64,000 nt of DNA from contig OX359248.1 of assembly GCA_947179485.1 (NCBI GenBank), positions 48,990,847-49,054,846 of the forward strand, written 5' to 3'. The position numbers and the translations under genes are program-made. This stretch comes from Allacma fusca (Eukaryota > Arthropoda > Collembola > Symphypleona > Sminthuridae). This document shows positions 35,542-48,119 of this stretch, piece by piece (the first letter of the stretch is position 1; each line of letters starts with the position of its first letter). The notes beneath the pieces are model-generated. The model was not told where the DNA came from, searched no databases, and saw only the letters and a list, made by a program, of their open reading frames with translations.

Positions 35542-38500
35542 AAGACAAGCAAGGGAGAGCGAGATAAATGACAGATGATGAGAATACATAGGCCGTAAAA
35601 AAATCCTTGTTGTATATATGTAGAGGAACCCAGTAAGTGCAAAAATATTAATATGGGCTACTGCCATTGTCTTGTTTTTCTGTAAACTCTCTGCAAGGAT
35701 TATCGTGATTATCATATAATAGCAAGTTTTGGGGCATGGCAGACATTTGCTTGTTTGCTGCTTCTACTGCTGTTCCTGTTGTTGCTACTGCTGTGCTGCT
35801 GCTGTTGCTCCTGCTCCTTCGCAGTTTTACACGGCTATATATTTCCTTCACAATATTATTATTATTATTATTTTTGGTTTAGTTGCATATCTACCATCTA
35901 CATATTTTCAACTGTTGGGTATCAATCTGCCTATACATAGTAGGGATTTCCGTATTAGGTGTATGATATGTTCTGGCTATACTCGGCTATGGTTTAGCAT
36001 GCCCATCTGTGTAGGTTCTCATACAAGGGAACTAACGCTGGTGAAGTCTGATTGCATCGGAGGTAATTGTTTGCAGTTGGGAGATGGACATAAAAAATGA
36101 ATAGCATAATGTTGTTGTAATTATTGGGAGGAGGGGACGGAGCTTCCCAGGTGTGTTATCTTATGTGTTTTTTTTCTCCCTCTCTCTCTCTCCCTCCCTT
36201 TCTTTCTTTCTCTCTCTCTCTCTCTCTCTCTCATTTTTATTCCTGAACCTCTTCGGGTTGATAGTACTGAGATACAGATAGATACATATGTTCGTGTGTG
36301 TTGGGAGTTCATATATTTTTAGCTATATGCATAGCTTCAGCTTCAAGAGGTTACAATACATAAGACTCATATGGATGCTGAATGCATGCATACATACATG
36401 TAATTATGTATGTACATGTATGAAAGATTGCTCAAATTGAACATGTCAGGCAGGAGTTGCTTAACATAGATCCCTGCATCATACAGGTAATTATATATAT
36501 CTAGGGAAATGAAGGGAATGTTAACGTTATTGTTTTCTCTGGCGAACTCTTTTATCAGTTTCACTCTTTTTCTCACGCACGCTGAGCGAGAGAGGCAGAG
36601 AGGGCTCAAAGAGAGAAATATGTGAGTATGAGTTAATAGCTTGTATGTGAATGTTTGTTGTGAGTGTGTGTGTGTGTGTGTGTGTGCATGTGCTCTTGGA
36701 ATTTTACGATGCTATTTTGGTTTTGTGAGAAGAAGACGCAGAAGAAGAGGATGGAAGGCTATTTAAAAGTAAATATGTGTGGACGTACAGTGGATGTATG
36801 GATCTCTGTACTTGTGTAGTTATGGGCATGAATGTGTATCGATACGATGTACATATGTACATAGAGGAACTTGAAGTGTGCGAACCCAGCTTGGAGGTAG
36901 AGGAAAATTGAATGGCCAGCTTTGTCTGTGTAGACACGTTGTTGTAAGTAAGGAGAGACGGAGGAGAAGAGTCTATTGGAATTCAGTGTTTTTTAGATTA
37001 CGCTTCCACAAGTCCAAGATAGTGACTCAAGTGGAAAGGCAATGAGACAGAGTGAGGAAAAGAGAGGGAAAGGAAAAAAAAATGTGTAGCGAAAATTGTT
37101 GGAAAGATGCTCTCACCAGTGCGGTGACTATGTATGTGCAGTGTCTACATATCAATGGGAACATATGTAGGGTATTTACATATGTATAGCCCCTGTGTTG
37201 GTATATGAGCATGCTACGTGGATGCATGGACTACTTATATATATGTATCTATGTATACCCATCGTAAAATCCTGTGTCTTGTTCCATTGAGTATGACTAG
37301 ATATGTATGTATGTACGGACTGCAGTGTTTCCCTGGATATTGTCTAGTAATGGACTGTATTAGCCATAGCTATGTGTATTTTATGAGTAGCTGAGTGACT
37401 CTATATGTACGTGTGGATTTAGCTATCTGTACATATACAGATATATATACATTGGTAGATGTCTACCTAAATACAATGTGTAACACTGTATTTACAAGTG
37501 TAGCTCTCGGGAACTTGTGAGGGTGGGGGGAGGGAGAAAGCGTTATTCAGTTTCTCTTGGCTCGAGCGATCGATCACCTTCACCCGAGAGAAGCAAGTAG
37601 ATTTTCCCGGGTTTTCTGCTTCGCAAATCCCTTCTTCTTAGTTGCAGTCCTCGTCTTCGTCTCTCTCCGTTTTTTTTCTTTCTTTCTTCCTCGTCGTCGT
37701 CTTCTACTTCTTCAAAAGTGCTCCTTATTCGCTATATATATATGTATATGTATATATGTATATGTACATACATAGTTTGTTTTATATTGGTAGCTATAGA
37801 ATAAACCCATGTATATTAAAGTATTACAAGGCTTGTACTCTCTTTCTACAAGACATACGCATCTCTGCTACACATACATATATGTAATTATATATGTGTA
37901 CAGATTTTTTTTTATAGTAAATGCCACCAGAAGAAGGAAGTAAGAGCTGAGTAAGTACTAGAGTACTGCAAAGTTTTACACAGCCAAAATAATTCCAAGG
38001 AACCATAACCACGTCTATATAATATAAGTTACATTTACATCAGCGTCTTTTTTTCCTTTCTCTTTTTTTTTCTCTCTCTCTCTCCCTCTCTCCCTCTCTC
38101 GCGCGTTCTTCTTTTCTTCGTGTAGTTTACAACTTGCAGCTTTTGTATGCCCTATGACTCTCCTGTTCTTTCTCCTTTTGCATTACTTTCTCTCTCTCTC
38201 TCTCTCTCTCTCCATCTCTTTTTCTATCGGCCTCTCAGCCTCCTTCTCTTCTCCCTGAAAGTAAGTTGAGCCTAGTACATAAAATATATTTTAAGGATGT
38301 TACAATCAAAAAAATTGCTGAATATTTTTCCTAAGTACTTGCTCTACATGGCTCACACGTAGGTACATACATATGTATGTACCCGTAAAAATCTTTACAC
38401 TTGGAGTACTACCTACTTGTTTACCCTCCTTGCGATTGTGAGTGCGTGTGTGTATAGATGTGTAAGTGGTAAATGCAAGGAAGTAGTAGGTACTTTCACA

Positions 38501-41500
38501 ATTCATATATATAGACATCCATAGGGTTCTTGTAGGTTTTTTTTGTAGACACACGCATTTGACGTGCATATGTGGGTGCATACATGTATCTACATTCAAC
38601 TACGGTGTATTTGTAGCTCATATAGTCCCAATTCATATGTATATTAGGGTTGTTGTATCCACGGAAGGATCTTGGGAATTCTTTTTTTTTAAAGGGAAAA
38701 TACTTTTCCTGAAGACGCAAGTATGCAGAAGAAGTACTGTTGCTTTCTTTGCTTTCCATTTTTTACTCTCCTTTTTCTTCTCTCTCTTTCTCTGTGTCTG
38801 TCTCTCACCCGCTCTCTCTCTCTCTCTCTCGCTCTCTCCTTTCTTTTATCTTTAAATGAAATGTGGAAAGGTTTCTTCGTCTTTCGTTTTTTTACAACTT
38901 GATAAAAGAGCATACGAGGGATAAAAAGGAATACTGAGAGGAGGGATTGGAGCTGAATTTTGCAAATGTTTTCTTATGATTGAAAGCATTACTGTTTTAT
39001 ATATCTATAGTAAATACATCTACATTTATCAACATGTACGTACATATGGAGCATACATATACTTTTATATATGTTACAATATATAAACGTAATATTTCTT
39101 GACCTGGGGATTCTCTCTTGTAGGCGTCGGTATATTTATACATGTGTGTTCCTTTTTCTGTACTTTCTCCTGCACACACACACACAGTTTTCTTGCCACT
39201 TGCTACTTCTTGAAACTCCCTTTGGAGACATGTACATAAATTGGGAGTGCAAGAATCTCTATGAATATCTATATATTTGTGAATAGTATGTAGGCATTTG
39301 TATGAGACAAGATGGATTTTCTTGTGTGGATTGGCATTAAATCACAAGAGTGTAAATGGAGCAGGGAAGTGAATTGGATGGGTCTATGGAAGGGGTAGGG
39401 CTTAAAGTGTAAATATATTTTAGGCCAAATCTAGTTATACTACATACATTTACAAAAATATCTATATAGTAAAAAGGTGGCGGGTTTTTCTAAATGCATT
39501 TTCCCTCGCTGTTGAAATTATGACGATATTGGTGTTGAAAAACTTCACATGATTTTAAAATAATACTGTTTTTTTTGTCTGCTATTTTTTTTTGTAAATG
39601 GGGAGAGGAGAAGTAGCTTGCTTGATCAAATAGGGAGTGTTGATTGTGCAAGGATGAGATGCAATACAGGTGGAAAGCATTCTCGTGGGTTTATGTTTGT
39701 TGTTGACAGAAATAGTTTTACTTGAGGGCGAGCTTTTACATATACCTATTTGTTGGTAGATACAAACATATACATAGTCATACATAACCGGATTCGTAAA
39801 AGAAAGGATTCCTTGGAAAGAAGGAAATATGTAGTTACTATGTACAGAGAAGTATCAGGGACTGAATGGTCATTTGACATTGAATGACTCAAGTGGAAGT
39901 TTATTCCTCAAGTAAATAGTTGTCGAAGAAAGACTCTTCAATTTGATTCCTGTGAGCAGTAGTACTGTAATACTTTTTCGAGGCAAGAAGGTCTTGAGAG
40001 AAAAATGGAGGAAATGTCTCTGTCATTATTTTGTTTTTCTTTCCTTTCTTCTGTACCTACATACATAAATATATGTGTACATACATATGCCTATAGAGGT
40101 TGTATGTGTATAGGTACACAGGAACAACTCGTAAGCCTATTCTTCTGTTATTCGGATGGCTGCTCCTAATTTTGTTCATAATGAAAATGTTGACTATTTC
40201 GGAATTTGCTGGAGAGCTAAATAGTACAGGGAAAGTTTCTCGTCTGATGCTAGATGATATAAAAGCAAAATTGTGCCTGTGGATCTCATTTTGTTTGTGA
40301 GGAGTACAAAGTACAGTGGAATAATATATATGTACCTAGATATGTGCATGTTACTTTATCTTTCATCCCCTGCTGCAAGTTGCATCTTCTACGTGTATGT
40401 ATGTATATGTATGTGTTATCTATGAATAGTAAGGAAAATTGTGTCTCCGGTCTCTACTCGCTCCACTATACTTTGACTACAAGTTACTGCCATTTGGATG
40501 CTGGAAGGAGATTTCCAGTGGAGCACTCCAGCTTGACTTTGAGACTTTGCCCTAAACGAAGACAGTTTTTGGTGTGTAAAACATTAGCTTTGCCCTCCCA
40601 CTTGAATTCATTCGTACCCTTAGTTTAGGGAACGACAGAGATATGTATATACATATCCTCCATGGGTATCTGTATTTATGTACATATATAAATGAGGATC
40701 TGAGTTCGTGCTTGGGATGTGGGAGAGATGTAAACCAGAGTAGGTTTCTGTTTTTGGGGAAGGACCTGTCTAATATGAACCCTGTGTAGGTATAAATTAC
40801 ATTAGAGGAATACTTGAGCATGGTGTTTTTCTCTGCTATGTGTCGGGGCTGGAGTGGGGAGGGCTCTTCTTATATACATACTCAAAGATAGGCCTAAGCC
40901 ATAAACCTAATGCTACATCCTTGGGCTTTCCTAGTAACGGTCTCAGTATTAAGACTCCTTCTAGGAAACGGGAGTTGAGCCAGGAACGGTCGTTTGCTCC
41001 TGATTCTCCGTATTTACACGTACGTATGCATATATGTGTGTATATATATATATACTTATATATGTATATATTATACATCCACAGGCGAGACCCCCATGTT
41101 ACTATAGTAATATCAGTGAGGAGTGTTTAAGGGGGAATTGCATTGTGCAGTTCTCCGTAGTGTGCTAAAGCATTTCCTTGTATGTACATATACATTTAAA
41201 ATTTAGGAAGGAGATAGGTTAGAAATTCCATTTTCATCTACACACACACACACACGCATTTAAGTGTTACGTACAGTATGTACGTTAGTACATTTCATAT
41301 ATGAAGGGAATTTGAAGGCATTGAAAATCCGAGGGGAAAATCTCCTTTCCACAGCAGCAAGCAACCCGGGACTACACACTCAAACACACACACACACACA
41401 CAGTCACAGTCACACACAGTACTTATTATGTCTACGACTTACTTGTATATTTCTGACATGTACGTGCCATTAGGGAAGTTGGCAGAGCTACCCACATATA

Positions 41501-44500
41501 TAAAATACAGGAGTGCACATAAGGACAAATACCCTCTGCGTTAGATTACATGTTCAAAGGGAGTTTGAACGGGAGGAGGAATAAAATACGAGCCAATTTT
41601 ATGGGGGAATAATGGAATTTGAGCCGGATTTTTCCCTCCCTTTTACCATGTGTATGGTAATACAGCGTGAGGAAACTTCTTTCTTTGCCTTTCGGTTAGT
41701 CTCCATGTAATCTCTCTACTCTGACTGTGTCCCCCATTTACGAGGAGATATGCATATGTGTATCTATATACATGTATACTTATATATTTACACTCGTGGA
41801 TACAATTATTAAATCCCTATGTCATGTATCCACACTTGGTGGGAGTAATAGCTAAGAGAGTAATTATGTACGGTTCTCATAAGCCCTGGATTTTAGATTG
41901 TACGGCAGGGACTCATATGCGAGGATATAGTACGAAATATGTACTAGATTCTAGTAGAGTCTTGATTGTGTCAATGGTCCCAATGTATTTTCAATGGGAA
42001 TGGGGGTAGGGAAATCTCATGGAGTGATTTTTTTTAGGGGTGCACATACCTACATACATACATGCATACATACGTACATAAGTGTCTAATACTAAGACAG
42101 AACCTTTGGTACGGACCCTCAGGAGCACTGTCACATGCTGAGGGAACGACACCCAGTATGTATGTAACTATGTGTAGATATGTATGGCTTGAATGTGAAT
42201 GGCTACATGAGAATTTTAATAAAAAAATAAGTATATAAGTACACATGTAGGGAAGAAGGTGTAGTAACAGGGCAACCAAGGACTCTCACCGTGCACATTA
42301 TTAGTTCTAGTCCAAATTGGTTGTGTGTATCATGACCGTAAACACAGAGGGTTTCAAGTGTGGGTTCTGCATTTTCCTGTATTGCACTCACTCACTCACT
42401 CACTCTCATCTGATAACATTTGTTTTCTTGTTTTGGGCTTCTCTCTCCTGCCTCTTTCCCCCTCTCTTGTTACAGGGAGGATCGGAACCTTATGGTTTAC
42501 TTTGTCTCCCTCTGGTCCTTCTCCTTGAGTGGAAGTTATACATAAGTATATTATACATACATAAGTATGGCTTCTTAAAGAGTCCGGTTCTTTGAAGAGC
42601 ATGGGAGAAACCAAATGTTGTCGAGGGTCTGGGATAGTCCACTAAAGCAATACAATCCTGTTTTTTTTACTCCCTTCATTCTGTAAATCTCACTCATTAC
42701 CATCCATATGTATTCTCATAGGGACATAGGGCTCTCAAGGGACGGAGAAGGACTATATGTTGAGGAATTATGAAGAGTTATGTGAGTGCGTATGCTTATA
42801 CGCGTATGTATGCATGTATATATACATGTGTATGGGAAGCGGTAGTCACCATCCGAGTGCTTTATGCCCCTATTACAACCATCAGAACAAGGAGGACTCC
42901 TGCTGCAGGAGACAGGAAATTGGCTTCTTGTTCCTCAATATAAGTAGACCTTTTTTTTGAATGGAACAAGGAAATAATAGCAACTCGATATGGACGGCTG
43001 TTCTTGGTCTTGCTCTCTTGTCCAAATGGTCCAAAAAATATCTGAAGAATCACATAAGTAACAAGAGGGTAACTTGGGCCGCTTGGTAGAGAGTCAGTCT
43101 TCCACAGTTAATAGTATATTTCCCGTTCTAACCTTCCTCCATCTGATAAGTTATTGAAGGGAAATGTTTTGGAGTTTAAATGCTCCTCTGTGACACTGTG
43201 TTGGAGCAGCGGTGCTTGTAGGTATGTACATACATAATTATGTCATATTCCTTCGAGAGTATCCATTAGAATAGAGACAAGGTGCTTTTGGGTGTATATG
43301 CCCTATACAAGGTTGACAAATGAAAGTGTTGGGAGAAAATCGATGAGGAAGATAATTGGGCAGACTTTGTTACGGGAATGTTACATGAAATGTGGGATGT
43401 GTTCATCAAAAAACATTTGTTCTCTGTGGAAATTAAATGCTTTGTAATTTTCATGGTTAAAACTGTATAAAAATAATGGTTTCCACTTGGAACCCGAGAG
43501 CTCTTTTTCCTGGACTTGTTCCTTTGGAAGGGGATATACAGTAGCAGAGCTTCCCTGACGGAGAGAATGATTAATAGGGACAGATGAATGTATAAATATG
43601 CATTTTGACTTTTTCCAGGACAATGGTGCCGAGTACCTTTTTATACGTGTTGAGTATAAATGTATAAATATAGGGTACACATGTATGCAGTAGATCCACA
43701 TTCTACATCCATCTACATATGTATACTGTAGGATATTCAAAAGTGAACATATTTGACGGGGGAATGATGATGAAAGGGAAGGAATGATTGGAATGAGTGT
43801 AGATTAATACACAGTATTTTCTACAAGGTTTTCTGTTGTAACATTTTGTGAAAGTTACAGTTGTGAGCTTAACTATTATGGGCATACATAGTATCTATAT
43901 ATACATAGATATATGCATGAATGTATCTATTCATGGAGGCTAGAGCGCCAAATCTAAGGGAAAGAAGTGTGGAGTTTTGGAAGAATAAAGGATTTGATTT
44001 GAGCAACTTGGTAATAATTATTGTACTTGTGTAAACGGAAGGGGAAGGGTTTCAGTTGAATTTACTCGAGAGTATCCATGTATGTATGTAAAAGTAGAAG
44101 AATTTTATCTACATATAAGTATATAGTCATTGCAATGATAGGGATATGTATTATGGTTCCCATTTATCCATGCATGTTTTCATGCACGTAACATATTTAG
44201 AGCAATGGTTTTTGGGGAAGTGACTGTCACTTGTGGCAATTTTCCGTATACCTTTGGAGTTCCTATATCCCTGTATTTTAAAAACTGGGGTAGGTATGTA
44301 ATGTAGGAGATGTATGTATCCAGATTGGAATTGGATACATGTACATATCTACATATAGATATAAACTGACGCTGTTAGCTTTAGAGAGAGAGAGAGATGG
44401 AGAATGAATAGTGTACTTTAAGTTGAGCGTAGTGTGTCCATGTGGATGCGGACTTGTTCCCTAATTGAAAAGGAAGTTGAGGGAAATGAGATGAAAGGGG

Positions 44501-47500
44501 CGAAACATCTGCAGTTCACTGAGGTTAGCTTAATATGCATAAAGAGTGTGAGGGACGACGAGGCGATCCCGGTGAGTTTTATGTACTTTACGCCACTCCA
44601 TACAGCTCACTACTGTCACTCGGATTCTCTAGTGCTTACAGCTTCGTTAGATAGATACATACATATACATCTACGTCTGGATGGTTTTTGTGAGGATGTA
44701 CATACATATACATAGGATCTCTCTTTACCGTGTGTAAACTTAAAAGTATATCCGATTTTGTATTGACGGGTTCTTCCCAAACGTCAAGTATTATTCACTG
44801 CGGATGCTGTGCTAAAGCTTCCTCTCCACTCTAATAATACTACATGGAAGTGACTTATGTATATATATGTGTAGCTTTCCTCCCGTAAGTTGAAAGTACC
44901 GATCCGTAAGCTGAAATCCAAGCATTTATTGTTTTTCATCTTTGTGTGTGTGTGTGTGTGTGTGTTCGGTAGGAGCAGGAGATACGTATGTATGTATGTG
45001 TTACTATTTCAGAGTGTATCTCTTTTTCCGCTCTCTTTCTCTCTCTCTCTCTTTCTCTTTTCAATTGTACGTGTGTAAATTGAGTCGTAATTTTTCTTTC
45101 ATCTCCCGCAACTCCAATCTTTTTCCTGGGGAAGGTATGCGTATGTGTACATACATCAATGTATTAAAATCTAAGGTAAAGTAAAAGCCAGAACTTCCTC
45201 CTCTCATTGATTTTTTTTTCTATATTTGAAGCGTATTTGTGAGAAGAATAACTAGTTGCGTAAGTTTAAATAGGTACATATCTACACACCCTGTATATTA
45301 TTAGGGAGGGATACAAACGAATTGCGACATTTTTATTAAGATACAAAATAAGGCTAGGATTGGGGACGTAAAAGGTGGAGCTACAGATACATACATTCAT
45401 AGATACATGTGTACTACAGGATAACGAAGAAAAATAGAGGAGGCTAATTTAACTACAGTGGAACGGTCCCTATAACCTATACTCCCATGAGTTCTCTCCC
45501 TTTATATTGATAAAGGTCACCTGTCCTAACTCTCTGTTCCAGAATTACGGCGTAATGACTTGGATAGTTCCCCCCTTGAGGTTTCTCCCAGCAGCGTCCG
45601 TATGTTTACGGTTTAGTTCATGTGGAATAATGCTGGACGGGGATATATTGGGTGATTGTGTGCCCAGTACCTATAGATATAATTACATATAAGTATATAT
45701 TACATATAGGGAGAGGTACTGCCCCGTAATGTCTATATGTAGACATTTTTGTACATAAAAGAATGGAAGGGAGCAGCGGTTGAGCTACATGCCAATCTCA
45801 CAATAATTGGCGTAACGAAGGTTCGGAAACCATTTACCCAACAAGGGGTGCGGAACAGAGGGGTAAATAAGGTCGGGATTTTTTTTTGGGTATGTTATAG
45901 AACATGGAGTTTTAATTATTATACATGTATAAGTATCTATAGGTACTTATGCAGCGTATGTGTTCCTATGTATATTATATTCTTATTGGAAGTTGAATGG
46001 AAGGGTGAGCGTGTGTACAATGGTTCCTACATACATTTACATATGCATGGATCTAGATCCTACTTTTAGGTATTTCTACACAAGCAGTGAGGCAAGGGCG
46101 AAACGTAATGTGTGCATGGATGGAGACACACGAACTTTTACCTGGAATTGTTTTTATGGGGGTGCGGGTGCCAGACAAAACGCTTTTTAGTGTGACTTAT
46201 GTAAGCGAGTGTTAAGGGAGCCGAGGGCTTCACCCAATGAAAGCTTTTAAACACTATGGTAATAATAAATACTGTAACAGTAATTATGTACTTGGTTTGT
46301 AAACATGCCATGGGACTGGATCCTTCTTGTGGAGTTAGTACAAGCGTGCATATATGTATGTATGTATGTATGTACGTATCCACGCACACTAATGTATCTA
46401 CAACTTCTGAGCACTGCCTTACATATATCCATTTATATGTAATTACTATCGGCCACAACCCGGCGCAGTACATGAGGACTTGTTGTCGACTTTGTGTGTT
46501 CATTCCGTCTCTCGAGATGCCATAAGGGAGGGACATGAATGAGGAATGCGTGGTTTTGTGCTACACATAATTAGATACATATGCATACATATATAGATAA
46601 TTATACATATGTATCTACTTATTAATACTTTACCGGTAAAAGTTGTCGAGGTGTGGTGTGCCATGTCATGGTAGAGTGTGTGTGTGTGTATGTGTGTACA
46701 TACATATGTACCTTCCCTATAGTTTTGTACCCATGTGTGTATCTATCTTTATTTTTTTGTAGTAACTTATTTTTACGAAGGACATATAATGTGTCCCTAC
46801 TCCCTACTATGTATATTAACAGAGTTGCGAGCTTGCGAGCGTGGAGTTGGGAACTTTGGGAAGTTTTTAAATTTTTATCCCTACTTCTTCTATTATACGC
46901 TCTTAATACATGTATGACCAATAAAGTTGAAAATCCCCATATGTACCCCTATGTAACTTGTCATTACTTTGAAGCCGCACCGGTGTGTTTCTCTCAACTG
47001 TTGTAAGTTAAGAGTAGTGAATTGTATCTATAGGAAGGGGAAAAAATTGAAAGGACCGCATCCCCCTTTTTTCCCCTACGTTACAGTATCTATAGATACA
47101 GGAAAGTTTGTATGTACTAGTAGTTATTTTGTGTACGTGTCTGTCGGTTCCTCTCCCGGTGCTCGTGAATCCTCAATTGAGCATAATAGTTACAGTAGTG
47201 GATACTCTTAATAGTTATACAGTATCCAAGTATATATATGTACATACATATAAGGACAGAGTTGATCTTCTGTGTGTGAGGGAAATTGGGATGGATAATG
47301 TTTAAAAAGAGCTTCATCTGTGTTTGGCTTCGGTGGACCCTGAAAGGGCACGTTGTATGTGTGTATAAGAATGGGAAAAAAGAATGGAAATAATCATGTG
47401 TCCCGGATCCCATAACACCATCAAAGAGGCACAAAGACTGAGGGAGACAGAGACAGAGGAGAGGAAAAATGTACATTACATATTGAAGTACACGTCCTTG

Positions 47501-48083
47501 TATTTAGATATAGGTCTTGAGCATAGGTCTTGAGCATTGGTCTTGAGCATAGGACTGTTGTGAGTACTAACTCGGTTAAGTCCTCTTGTCTCTTTAACGT
47601 GGTATGTTTTCTAATGCAGAGCCAAGTAAAAGTCTCTCTAGGAAAAGGTTTCCCGATCAAATCGAATTCGACTGACGTGACACCCAGAGGACTGACTCTG
47701 TGTTCAGCCTTGAGGGAAATCCAACCGGGACAGATACTTTTGCTCTCTGTCTGTCTGTATCTCTCTGTCTCTCTCTCTCTCTCTCTCTTTCTCGTGTTCT
47801 CTCGCTCTCTGTCTTCTCCTCTGTGTTTGGGAATGGAATAAGGGTCTGTTGAAATTTTTAGAGGCAATTCCGCCACGCTCTATGCTTCTTCATGGCAACT
47901 TATCGTTATGAGACCATTTCGAACTTACTACTATATGTAGCTTATCCCCTCGATGTTTTTTTCGATTAGTTTTCTTTTACCTCATTCAAAGATTTATAGA
48001 AGAAACACTTTTCGTGTGTGTGTGTGTGTCTGTGTGTGTCTCTGTGTGCGTTGTTCTATCTATCTCCTATGTATACATTTCCC

Positions 48084-48119
<36 letters not shown>

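Noticed and set aside
35296-35715. 139-codon minus-strand open frame
   Set aside because: It contains a long Ser-Leu run encoded by a GA microsatellite; the rest lacks any recognisable domain.
40836-41130. Overlapping open frames on both strands around 40.8-41.1 kb
   Set aside because: Both strands are open, with TATA-rich low-complexity ends (YIYIYTHIC type); no domain and no splice support.
46138-46536. 132-codon minus-strand open frame
   Set aside because: It crosses ATGT tetranucleotide runs; no motif, and the opposite strand is equally open.
47421-47876. 151-codon minus-strand open frame
   Set aside because: It runs through a CT/GA repeat (RERERERE-type residues), has no motif, and lies within groucho intron 4 in antisense.
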